A DNA stretch of 19,792 bases from CAZFIM01 sp964519615. GTDB taxonomy: Bacteria > Chloroflexota > Dehalococcoidia > GIF9 > UBA5629. The notes beneath the pieces were generated by a model. That model was not told the DNA's origin. It saw nothing but the letters and a program-made list of their open reading frames with translations, and made no database searches. A program made the translations under genes and the position numbers. Shown in pieces: positions 8,201 to 14,393 of the stretch. The stretch lies in NCBI GenBank assembly GCA_964519615.1, contig CAZFIM010000046.1, forward strand, positions 1-19,792, read 5' to 3'. Every line of letters starts with the position of its first letter. Position 1 is the stretch's first letter.

Positions 8201-8563
8201 TGATGATGGTCTGGAACTGCCGACTTTTATACCCGGTTGGGCTGCTGCAGTGACTTTTTGTCCGGTTTCTTCAGTGCTTAATGTAATGGAAAATGAGGAT
8301 ATTTGTATTTGGTCTCCATGTTTCAAAGAAACCGGTATACGCGGCTCAAGCTCAGTTCCATTGAGTACGGTTCCGTTTGCACTCCCTAAATCAGTGAGCA
8401 GGGGTTTGTTTTCTAATAACTCTATTTGAGCATGATGACGTGAAATACGCTCATCGGTTAGTTGCAGGCTATTATCAGTACTTCTACCTATTGATATCAC
8501 CGGTCCGGATGGCCTGAACTGGCGGATACCGCTAGCATCTTCAATAATAAGTATGAATGACAT
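5291..8563 (-). CDS. triple-FHA ABC transporter (ABCG-like ATPase fused to ABC-2 permease) with aromatic heptad-repeat insert
   Basis: This 1090-residue inner-membrane protein is probably an exporter half-transporter that is controlled by, or docks to, phosphothreonine proteins. FHA1 is about residues 20-90 (GRS 26-28, SRHH 41-44, N63-G64). FHA2 is about 135-210 (GRS 143-145, SRAH 158-161, N180-G181). FHA3 is about 255-330 (GRS 262-264, SRKH 277-280, but STHG where the family usually has S-x-N-G). The ATPase is about 345-570: Walker A GGSGAGKS 380-387, Q427, LSGGQ 482-486, CLDE with D506-E507, and H539. It resembles the ABCG subfamily (VPQEDIIHRELTVYEAL). ABC-2 membrane helices lie at about 657-676, 691-711, 736-760, 772-793 and 800-816, with a last one at 1064-1083. 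Between the last two lies an outside loop with Cys859/879/881, a proline-rich stretch and an aromatic heptad repeat. The substrate is unknown. It is downstream of the peptidase gene, and its 160-base leader has unusual inverted repeats. Confidence 0.93.
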   Translation of the reverse strand: MSFILIIEDASGIRQFRPSGPVISIGRSTDNSLQLTDERISRHHAQIELLENKPLLTDLGSANGTVLNGTELEPRIPVSLKHGDQIQISSFSITLSTEETGQKVTAAAQPGIKVGSSRPSSLLVTTQSGTTEFSLTGKSITLGRSKENDIVIDDASVSRAHARIDKTPQGYVIYDLNSTNGLTFQSNLITSKLLEADDEIWIAGKISFKYITLQEKPVIKEQTVVTPESATQRVATTELPIPAHEVKVEQLAVKGYTSLTIGRSPDNDMVLSHPTISRKHARVYRVGDDGTYMIEDAGSTHGTFVNGVKISAATTLTRGDIINIGPIKLVFTPETISKTDQSRNLRVDAIHLNQRVGKNVNLLQDLSLTIEPNEFVAIVGGSGAGKSTLLKALIGFNPASDGNVLINGDDLYRNFEAHRSQFGFVPQEDIIHRELTVYEALDYSARLRLPADTSSADRHKRIIDVLATLDLTERKDLQIKKLSGGQLKRVSIGVELLTQPGLFCLDEATSGLDPGIESQMMRLFRKLSDQGHTILLVTHATQNVMLCDMVIFLARGGYLAFYGPPDKALSYFNVQDFNSIYEKLEKELSPQQWAERFKQSPYYQKYIIARTPIHVSSLPSAPRKAAIPGSRTREVSALSQFVILSRRNMNILFRDKVGLILMLMAAPVLSLLFFILARHGMLDPAGGDASKFIICVFQVSIMCFLVGGLAFMREIVKEAEIYRRERMVVLKIEPYILSKLWIAALLALYQALVFVIVFKIASGWPEISQMISVYITLTLAFFAAMVMGLFISAISPNPNITPLLIIFVLIPQFLFGGMQSVKQYGAIGEPISKIISTKWTFESLVTISGLGKEIASDPCWQLSEDDRNALTPTDKEANCKCMGTNIFKNSNFPGILNYYVPEIDQSEPIEPVHPGDPPPEPNAPPGKPGNPPAHPGAPPAKPSDALLFVNPIAYWQEMQAWNVGMTLWQQQMNQYATAMKVWESEMGEYGEEMKEWEEEMNLYKAAVEEYQDTVSQYQDDMEVWQTEYKNWKENRDTAVGKAEAVVSHSLDEWGNAFSVNIFGHWLAVIIITGATLVLLLVVMRVRDRKK
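5471..5683 (-). repeat. protein repeat: strict aromatic heptads in the transporter's outside loop
   Basis: Within the transporter, residues 961, 968, 975, 982, 989, 996, 1003, 1010, 1017, 1024 and 1031 are all Trp or Tyr at exact 7-residue spacing. Residue +4 of each heptad is Met or Val (965, 972, 979, 986, 993, 1000, 1007, 1014, 1021), with Tyr at 1028. Other positions are mostly Glu, Gln, Asp, Lys and Ala. This is the pattern of an amphipathic coiled coil with an aromatic/methionine core. Confidence 0.85.
5732..5848 (-). repeat. proline-rich linker in the transporter's outside loop
   Basis: Residues 906-944 of the transporter are rich in Pro, Gly, Ala and His, with repeated units such as HPGDPPPEP, PPGKPGN and HPGAPPAKP. 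It is likely an extended spacer that holds the aromatic coiled coil away from the membrane. Confidence 0.75.
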
Positions 8564-8579
8564 ATGGATATTTCCAACA

Positions 8580-8711
8580 ACTATTCAGGACTGGAGGCTT
8601 GCAGTAATGTATCACAAAAACAGCCCGGATACAATGGATAATTTACTGAGCAGATATAAATCCTGAATAGTAATCTGAATTTCATATCAGCAATTAGTTT
8701 AGACTGCAAGC
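8580..8711 (-). promoter_or_regulatory. structured leader with interleaved inverted repeats upstream of the FHA-ABC gene
   Basis: Read on the minus strand, GCTTGCAGT (8711-8703) is complementary to ACTGCAAGC (8605-8597). ACTATTCAGGA (8671-8661) is complementary to TCCTGAATAGT (8590-8580). The two pairs interleave, giving a pseudoknot-like topology. The ACTATTCAGG copy also sits in the loop of a third, imperfect hairpin (GATATgAAAT about 8688-8679 with ATTTATATC 8661-8653). The last arm ends 17 bases before the start codon at 8563, so pairing could control translation initiation. No known riboswitch class is recognised. Confidence 0.45.
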
Positions 8712-8725
8712 TATAGAGATTTTGA

Positions 8726-9928
8726 TTACTGGATAGCTTTTTTTCTGCGATTGCTAAGGAGTAGTATACCGACGACAATCAATATTATAATAAGCAATAT
8801 AAGAGCGATGATAATAATTAAAATGTGAAATGACAATCCGGTATTGACGGTACCGTTTAATTCAGTAGACGCTGAGATGAGTGTACTTTGCCATATGTCA
8901 TTTAACTGCTCCTGATTGAATCCATAGGTGATCATTAATGCGTCATCTGTTGTTTCTCCTTGCTTATATAGATGAAGAAGCTGAAGCATTTTATCTTTTC
9001 CATAGGTAGCGATAAGATAGTCAACGATGCTTTGGCTTTGAGCATATGAAAGATATGCTTCAAGGCTTTTAGCTGAAAAAGGACTTGCCAAACTTTGCAC
9101 GGATATTAATTTATTATTGGCTGCCGCTGCTTTAAGTGCTGCGGTATAATGTTCGTCCACATCGCTTTCAGCATGCATGGCTAGTCCCTCATCAAGCCAT
9201 GTAGGCAGGGTGGAACCGTAAGGGCTGAAAGTTATTTGATGTGTTACCATGTGCCCCAATTCATGAGCGACCGCATCTTTTCCCCAGTCTAGGTTTTGCT
9301 CAGAGATGCCTATAGCTATTGTACTGTACTCGGTAAATGCAACGCCTCCGGTCCATTCATTAGGAAATATCATTGATCCTTGCAGGTCCTGGGAGCTGGC
9401 ATATATGTAGATACTGACGGGTTTTTCAAGTCTTGCCCCCGTATCTTCAGCAAGCCTTTCCAGAGCATCTTTAGCCGCATCCATTAGTGACTGTGCAAAT
9501 GAGTCATTCCTGTCGTACCAATAGAATGTCAATAGATCTGATTGGATCTCTTGCCACTCATAGCGGAGGTCTCGAAAGACAACAGTTTGTGGTATTGTTG
9601 TCAAAATATTGCCTTCGTTATTTTCTATAATCCACCAATATACGACTTTTGCCCCCGGAGGTAAGCTGCCCCGCCGCATATCCCATGTCCAGTTGGTGTT
9701 TACATGTGTGCCGGGAGATAATGCAGGCCATGCTTCGTTAACTACATCAGCATAGTTAAACCTTTCAACCTGATAATTGAGGCGGATTTTGGAAATATCG
9801 TTGGTGCTCGTACATTCAATATTGAACNNNNNNNNNNTGTCAATCAGCTCGATAGAGCTTTCTGCATGGACAGCAGCTGGAGTCAACAAAAAAAATATGC
9901 ATAGAATAATTGGGAGAAAAGATTTCAT
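8726..9928 (-). CDS. secreted, membrane-anchored metallopeptidase (peptidase MA-like family)
   Basis: This is a 400-residue zinc peptidase of the MA-like type. A signal peptide covers residues 1-22 (VHA|E). The catalytic helix is AVAHELGHMVTH, with HELGH at 222-226 giving two His ligands and the Glu base. WLDEG with Glu247 supplies the probable third zinc ligand. A single C-terminal membrane helix (about 367-391) is followed by the basic NRRKKAIQ end. The catalytic domain would therefore lie outside the membrane. The N-terminal half (about 30-120) looks like a beta-sandwich-type domain. Ten N bases fall at codons 31-34. The frame is preserved only if the gap is really 10 bases or another length with the same phase. 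The start is 2 bases after the prfB stop, with AGGAG inside the prfB end, so the two are co-transcribed. The substrate is unknown. Confidence 0.88.
   Translation of the reverse strand: MKSFLPIILCIFFLLTPAAVHAESSIELIDXXXXFNIECTSTNDISKIRLNYQVERFNYADVVNEAWPALSPGTHVNTNWTWDMRRGSLPPGAKVVYWWIIENNEGNILTTIPQTVVFRDLRYEWQEIQSDLLTFYWYDRNDSFAQSLMDAAKDALERLAEDTGARLEKPVSIYIYASSQDLQGSMIFPNEWTGGVAFTEYSTIAIGISEQNLDWGKDAVAHELGHMVTHQITFSPYGSTLPTWLDEGLAMHAESDVDEHYTAALKAAAANNKLISVQSLASPFSAKSLEAYLSYAQSQSIVDYLIATYGKDKMLQLLHLYKQGETTDDALMITYGFNQEQLNDIWQSTLISASTELNGTVNTGLSFHILIIIIALILLIIILIVVGILLLSNRRKKAIQ
9828..9837. other. assembly gap (10 N)
   Basis: Ten undetermined bases lie inside the metallopeptidase gene just after its signal peptide. 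The true length is unknown if this is a scaffolding placeholder. Confidence 0.99.
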
Positions 9929-9930
9929 CT

Positions 9931-11032
9931 TTATTCTTCTCCTACGCGTGCTCTGAGGTAGGCCGTAATAAATTCGTCTATCTCTCCATCAAGTATAGCA
10001 TTTGTATTGCTTGTTTCAAATTCCGTGCGGTGATCTTTTACCATTCTATAAGGATGAAGTACATAACTGCGTATTTGATTTCCCCAACCGGCAGATACAT
10101 GTTTGCCCTTGAGTTTGGTTTTCTCATTTTCGTTTTTTACCAATTCCAATTCGAGTAAGCGGGAATATAGTACTTTTAAGGCACTGTCCTTATTCTGATG
10201 CTGAGACCGTTCGCTCTGGCAGGAAACTATGATTCCCGTGGGCAAATGAGTAATGCGCACGGCACTGCTTGTTTTTTGCATATGCTGTCCGCCGGGGCCG
10301 CTGGACCTGAATGTGTCAATTTTCAAATCCTCCGAGAGGATCTCTATTTCAGATGTTTCTTTAACTTCAGGTATTACTTCCACAAGTGCAAATGATGTAT
10401 GGCGGGCGTGATCAGCGTCAAACGGAGATAAGCGCACAAGACGATGAACGCCTGCCTCAGATTTTAAATAGCCGTAAGTATAATTTCCTTTTATCTCCAG
10501 AGTAACACTCTTAATACCCGCTTCCTCACCGGGTGTGGTATCCAGAATATTCGCCTGATACTGATGACGCTCTGCCCATCGGGTATACATTCGCAGAAGC
10601 ATCTCAGCCCAATCCTGTGATTCGGTTCCTCCCGCTCCGGCGTGAATAGTAAGAATGGCATCGCGTGAATCGTATTCACCGTCGAGCATCAACTGTATCT
10701 CAAGTTGATCGAGTTTGGTTGTGAGTTTATCGATTTCAGAGCGAAGCTCACCCTGAAGAGAATTAACCTCTTCAACTATGGCAAGCGTGACCATATCAAG
10801 GAGTTCACTGGTTTTTTTCTCCAGATCACGCCATATACCGACTATTTCCTGCAAAGCGTTTAACTGCCGCATTACTGCTTGAGCTCTATTTTGATCTAGC
10901 CAGAAATCCGCCTTTGCAGTATCTGTTTCAAGTTTTTTTATTTCTTTTTCTTTGCTGACTATGTCAAAGACGCACCATTAAATCAGAAATTCTACGGTTA
11001 AGCGCCTCTAATTGCTCTTTTTCTTCTTGCAT
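9931..11032 (-). CDS. prfB: peptide chain release factor 2, expressed by programmed +1 frameshift
   Basis: RF2 ends translation at UGA and UAA codons by hydrolysing peptidyl-tRNA on the ribosome. The gene is in two frames. It starts at ATG 11032 with AAGGAG 5-6 bases upstream and runs 22 codons to CTT TGA C. Translation then slips +1 (joining 11032-10967 to 10965-9931), giving 366 residues, normal for the family. The sequence across the junction reads VRL-DIVSKEKEIKKLE, then the family's DFWLDQNRAQAVM block. LSPFDADHARHTSFA carries the SPF stop-codon-recognition tripeptide characteristic of RF2, and SSGPGGQHMQKT carries the catalytic GGQ. It is preceded by nfi (41-base gap) and followed by the metallopeptidase. 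Calling only the downstream frame (from ATG 10872) would miss the N-terminal 53 residues. Confidence 0.96.
10963..10969 (-). promoter_or_regulatory. prfB: prfB programmed +1 frameshift site CTT TGA C
   Basis: Codon 22 CTT (10969-10967) is followed by the in-frame TGA (10966-10964) and a C, the classic autoregulatory slip site. When RF2 is scarce the ribosome pauses at TGA, and peptidyl-tRNA-Leu shifts to TTT and reads GAC. The upstream bases are ATGGTGCGT, so only a weak GGTG stands where E. coli has a strong internal ribosome site. Confidence 0.95.
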
Positions 11033-11073
11033 ACGTTCTCCTTTTTTATGTTCTGGAATGAAGTTGCATAAAT

Positions 11074-11748
11074 TTAAGTAACCGGTTGTTTGCCTGCCGT
11101 AATGTGTGCCATACGGGAAGGTTCCGGCAGGCGATAGCCGCGGCAGCACTGCATTATGCGGTCTAATGAAGTTTCAAGACAGATATTATGACCAACCGAA
11201 ATATATAAAGGTTTCACTGTTGCCTTTGTGCGTAACACGGCCCCAATTATTTCGTTATCGTCAAATAAATATGAAAAGGAGCCGGCTTGGTCCGGTACCG
11301 GCTCATGATGACCGCATAGTCTTGATTTTGCACAACCTATAGTTGGTATGTCCAGATGTAATCCCAGGTGTGATGCGAGTCCAAGACGGCGGGGGTGAGC
11401 AATACCCTGACCATCGACTATAAGGAGGTCAGGGTATATCGATAGTTTAGTGTAAGCTGCAAGTATCAGCGGCGCTTCACGGAAGGATAAATATCCCGGT
11501 ATATAGGGGAAATTAAGCTTGCGCTCTTCAATTGCAATATCTAGTAAAGATAACTCAGGATACTCAAGAACGACTATCGCGGCTCTTGCTAAAGAAGCGT
11601 TGCGCGATGTCCAAATATCTGCACCTGCAATGTATCGGGGTTGGTTTACGGTAATATCGTGACATACGACTTGTCCTGATAGCTGCTGCTGTATTATCTT
11701 TGCGTGGTCTATGCTGAGGCACCAATCATGTAATTGTTTTATTTGCAT
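11074..11748 (-). CDS. nfi: endonuclease V (deoxyinosine-specific)
   Basis: Endonuclease V nicks DNA on the 3' side of deoxyinosine and starts repair of deaminated adenine. With the start at 11748 the protein has 224 residues, matching the family (E. coli Nfi is 223). Visible motifs are GADIW with the first catalytic Asp, PYIPGYLSFRE containing the strand-wedge PYxP and a catalytic Glu, LLIVDGQGIAHPRRLGLASHLG with the second Asp and His, and GCAKSRLCG with the conserved Lys. The frame is open further up to a TTG at 11784, but that extension is not conserved-looking and lies on top of a consensus promoter. The adjacent ATG at 11751 is equally possible. Neither start has a ribosome site, which fits a leaderless mRNA. 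prfB follows 41 bases downstream. Confidence 0.93.
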   Translation of the reverse strand: MQIKQLHDWCLSIDHAKIIQQQLSGQVVCHDITVNQPRYIAGADIWTSRNASLARAAIVVLEYPELSLLDIAIEERKLNFPYIPGYLSFREAPLILAAYTKLSIYPDLLIVDGQGIAHPRRLGLASHLGLHLDIPTIGCAKSRLCGHHEPVPDQAGSFSYLFDDNEIIGAVLRTKATVKPLYISVGHNICLETSLDRIMQCCRGYRLPEPSRMAHITAGKQPVT

Positions 11749-11755
11749 CATACTG

Positions 11756-11784
11756 ATTATAATGACTCGTCTCACAACTGGCAA
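11756..11784 (-). promoter_or_regulatory. consensus-like promoter of nfi, probably giving a leaderless mRNA
   Basis: TTGCCA (11784-11779) and a perfect TATAAT (11761-11756) are exactly 17 bases apart. The usual start point 6-8 bases past the -10 box falls on the ATGATG at 11751-11746, so the transcript would have essentially no 5' leader. Confidence 0.65.
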
Positions 11785-11844
11785 CCCGGATATACTAGCC
11801 CATTCTGAATAATAGGTTAAATATAGTATTACTAGAGTGAGATA

Positions 11845-11873
11845 TTGACAGTTAAACCTGCTTGGGGCATAAT
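11845..11873 (+). promoter_or_regulatory. promoter of rpsP-khpA
   Basis: A perfect TTGACA (11845-11850) and CATAAT (11868-11873) are 17 bases apart. The start would be near 11880, with a leader of about 34 bases. It is divergent from the nfi promoter, with about 60 bases between the two -35 boxes. Confidence 0.7.
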
Positions 11874-11913
11874 ACCCTGTACATAATAACTACTATTGTT
11901 TGAAAGGGAGAAT

Positions 11914-12183
11914 ATGGTAAAAATACGATTACGACGTGTAGGAGCGAAGAATAAACCTGCATATAGAATCGTAGTGGCTGATTCGCGTTCGCCGCGCGAT
12001 GGGGCTTTCATTGAGATTCTGGGTCATTACAATCCTTTAACTGATCCTGAGACATGTGTCATTGAAGAAGATAAAGCCTTGAAATGGCTACGCACTGGTG
12101 CTCAGCCGACGGATACTGTAGCGAGGTTACTCAATAAGTCGGGAGTAATGGATAAATTTAAATCGGAAGTTACTGGCAAATAG
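11914..12183 (+). CDS. rpsP: 30S ribosomal protein S16
   Basis: S16 is a small-subunit assembly protein that binds 16S rRNA. The 89-residue protein begins MVKIRLRRVGAKNKPAYRIVVADSRSPRDG, the signature N terminus of the family, followed by FIEILGHYNP and a helical ALKWLRTGAQPTDTV segment. An in-frame TTG at 11896 would add six residues absent from the family, so I chose the ATG at 11914. AAAGGGAG lies just before it, with a short spacing of about 3 bases. It is the first gene of a two-gene unit with khpA. The usual further partners (rimM, trmD) do not follow here. Confidence 0.97.
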   Translation: MVKIRLRRVGAKNKPAYRIVVADSRSPRDGAFIEILGHYNPLTDPETCVIEEDKALKWLRTGAQPTDTVARLLNKSGVMDKFKSEVTGK

Positions 12184-12234
12184 GGCTCGAAGTCTGCTAC
12201 TTCAGGTGAATAAACCACTTAAGGAGACATCGTA

Positions 12235-12462
12235 ATGAAAGACCTCGTAGAATATATTGCTAAATGTATTGTAAGTGTACCTGACGATGTAAAGGTTACT
12301 GAGGAAACAGTTGAGGACCGTCTAGTGATAAAGCTGGAAGTTGCAGCAGACGATAAAGGTAGAGTTATCGGAAAACAGGGGCGTGTCGCGGAGGCGATAC
12401 GGACGTTGCTAAGGGTTGCGGCAACCAAGCAGGGGATACGTGTGAGGTTAGAGATAGTATAA
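12235..12462 (+). CDS. khpA: KH-domain RNA-binding protein KhpA
   Basis: This 75-residue single-KH-domain protein is a small global RNA-binding chaperone that often pairs with KhpB/Jag. It begins MKDLVEYIAKCIV, and the RNA-contacting GxxG loop is in VIGKQGRVAEAIRTLL. Length and motifs match the family usually encoded right after rpsP. The start is an ATG with AAGGAG 8 bases upstream, 51 bases after rpsP. It is convergent with atpC, with about 100 bases between stops. Confidence 0.95.
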   Translation: MKDLVEYIAKCIVSVPDDVKVTEETVEDRLVIKLEVAADDKGRVIGKQGRVAEAIRTLLRVAATKQGIRVRLEIV

Positions 12463-12560
12463 ACTATTATTGATTATGTTTGAAATTAGGTATGAACCGA
12501 ATCAGCATATACCTGAATAACTAACTTACCACCCCGCAAATTCTAAAAGAACACTAAATT

Positions 12561-12986
12561 TTATCTGAGGGAAGAGCGGCGCCTTTTTACTTTTTCTGCC
12601 ACCTTGAGGCGTATTAGCGATTTTCGTAGAGCAGCAGTTGCTCTGGCATGATCTGTTTCGGGTGAGAGTGAGTGGAGACGTTCTTCAGCCCGTTTTTTTG
12701 CCTGTTCAGCACGAGATATATCAATTTCTTCACAGTATTCACAAGCATCAGCGAGAATAATCACTTTGTCGGGGCGAACTTCAAGAAATCCACCGCTGAT
12801 AAAGAGATACTGCTCTTCACGGTCTTTCTTTACTATGAGCTCACCGGGCTGCAGCATAGTCATGAGTGGTGCATGGTGAGGTAGTATGCCAAGCTGCCCT
12901 TGTACGCCGGGAGCGATAATAGCGTCTACTTCATCAGAAAAAGTCTGTCTTTCTGCTGTAACTATATCAAGCTTAAGCTTTGCCAC
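12561..12986 (-). CDS. atpC: F1 ATP synthase epsilon subunit
   Basis: Epsilon is part of the central stalk and links rotation of gamma and the c-ring; its C-terminal helices can inhibit ATP hydrolysis. The 141-residue protein starts MAKLKLDIVTAERQTFSDEVDAIIAPG. It shows the N-terminal beta-sandwich with GQLGILPHHAPLMTMLQPGEL and FISGGFLEVRPDKVIILAD, then a two-helix C terminus that includes RAEERL and a very basic end (KVKRRRSSLR). It is the last gene of the atp operon, starting 3 bases after atpD. Confidence 0.97.
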   Translation of the reverse strand: MAKLKLDIVTAERQTFSDEVDAIIAPGVQGQLGILPHHAPLMTMLQPGELIVKKDREEQYLFISGGFLEVRPDKVIILADACEYCEEIDISRAEQAKKRAEERLHSLSPETDHARATAALRKSLIRLKVAEKVKRRRSSLR

Positions 12987-12989
12987 TTG

Positions 12990-14381
12990 TTACCCCTCTA
13001 ATTTTTTCGCTTTCTCTACAGCTTCATCTATATTCCCTACCCAATGGAAAGCCTGTTCGGGGAGATGATCGTATTTCCCTTCAAGAATCTCTTTAAAACC
13101 TCTGACCGTTTCTTTTATTGGTACGTATTTACCCGGGATACCTGTGAATGCTTCAGCAACGAACATTGGCTGTGAGAGGAAATTTCTAACACGGCGGGCT
13201 CTTAGCACTGAAAGCTTATCCGCTTCACTAAGCTCTTCCATGCCAAGAATGGCGATAACGTCCTGAAGATCTTTATAGCGTTGCAGTACCTGTTGTACTC
13301 CACGCGCAACCTGATAGTGCTCCTCTCCAACAACCTGCGGATCAAGAATGCGAGATGTAGAAGTCAACGGGTCTACGGCAGGATAAATTCCGAGCTCAGC
13401 AATAGACCGTTCAAGTGAAATAACACCGTCGAGGTGTCCGAATGTAGTGACGATGCCCGGATCGGTATAGTCATCAGCAGGTACGTAAATAGCCTGGAAG
13501 GATGTAATAGAACCGCGTTTTGTGGAAGTAATGCGCTCTTCAAGTTCACCAACATCTGTTCCTAATGTGGGCTGATAGCCAACTGCTGAAGGCATACGTC
13601 CAAGCAATGCAGAAACCTCCATATTAGCCAATATGTGACGATAAATGTTATCGACAAAGAGGAGAACGTCCTGACCTTCCTTCTCTCGGAAATACTCGGC
13701 CATGGTTACGCCGGTAAGACCGACACGGGCGCGGACGCCAGGGGGTTCATTCATTTGCCCGAAGACCATCATGGTTTTCTCAAGCACTCCTGATTCCTTC
13801 ATTTCCACCCAGAGGTCGTTACCTTCACGGGATCGTTCACCTACTCCGGCAAATACCGAGAATCCGCCATGTTCCGTAGCAATATTATGAATGAGCTCTT
13901 GAATGATAACTGTTTTACCAACACCTGCACCGCCATATGCACCTATCTTACCCCCTCTAGTAAACGGCGTAATCAAGTCGATTACTTTAAGGCCGGTTTC
14001 AAGCATTTGTGGGGAAGTCTCCTGATCTTCAAGAGGGGGAGGTTCGCGGTGAATGGGGAGGTAGTCCTCTGTTTTTACCTCGCCGAGATTATCAAGCGCA
14101 TCACCAAATACATTGAATAACCGACCCAGGGTAGCTCTGCCTACAGGTACACGCACAGGAGCACCGGTATCAACCGCTTCTATACCCCTCTCCAGACCGT
14201 CGGTAGGAGATAACGAAAGGCACCGTACATAATTATTACCGATATGGTATTGCGCTTCCAGTACTATTCTAGTCCCATCCTGGTTAATCTCAATAGCATT
14301 ATAAATAGCGGGTAGTTCCTCTTGTGGAAACTCGATATCTACTACTGTTCCGATTATTTGTGCTACTTTACCTGTTGCCAA
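12990..14381 (-). CDS. atpD: F1 ATP synthase beta subunit
   Basis: Beta carries the catalytic sites of F1. The 463-residue protein has Walker A GGAGVGKT at 150-157, GER with the catalytic Glu182, Walker B LLFVDN ending at Asp244, VSALLGRMPSAVGYQPTL, and YPAVDPLTSTSR. The DELSEED-type loop reads EELSEAD (382-388). Length is normal. It lies 12 bases after atpG and 3 bases before atpC. No anomalies were seen. Confidence 0.98.
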   Translation of the reverse strand: MATGKVAQIIGTVVDIEFPQEELPAIYNAIEINQDGTRIVLEAQYHIGNNYVRCLSLSPTDGLERGIEAVDTGAPVRVPVGRATLGRLFNVFGDALDNLGEVKTEDYLPIHREPPPLEDQETSPQMLETGLKVIDLITPFTRGGKIGAYGGAGVGKTVIIQELIHNIATEHGGFSVFAGVGERSREGNDLWVEMKESGVLEKTMMVFGQMNEPPGVRARVGLTGVTMAEYFREKEGQDVLLFVDNIYRHILANMEVSALLGRMPSAVGYQPTLGTDVGELEERITSTKRGSITSFQAIYVPADDYTDPGIVTTFGHLDGVISLERSIAELGIYPAVDPLTSTSRILDPQVVGEEHYQVARGVQQVLQRYKDLQDVIAILGMEELSEADKLSVLRARRVRNFLSQPMFVAEAFTGIPGKYVPIKETVRGFKEILEGKYDHLPEQAFHWVGNIDEAVEKAKKLEG

Positions 14382-14393
14382 GGTGTACCTCCT

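Noticed and set aside
8581..8778. 65-codon minus-strand frame between the peptidase and transporter genes
   Set aside because: It overlaps the peptidase 3' end in another frame, has no family-like motif, and covers the inverted-repeat leader, which explains the sequence better.
11896..11913. TTG start extending S16 by six residues
   Set aside because: The extension is not part of the S16 family and includes the AAAGGGAG ribosome site of the ATG at 11914.
12487..12516. Possible terminator AGGTAT/ATACCT between khpA and atpC
   Set aside because: The stem is only 6 bp with a 15-base loop and no T-run on either strand.
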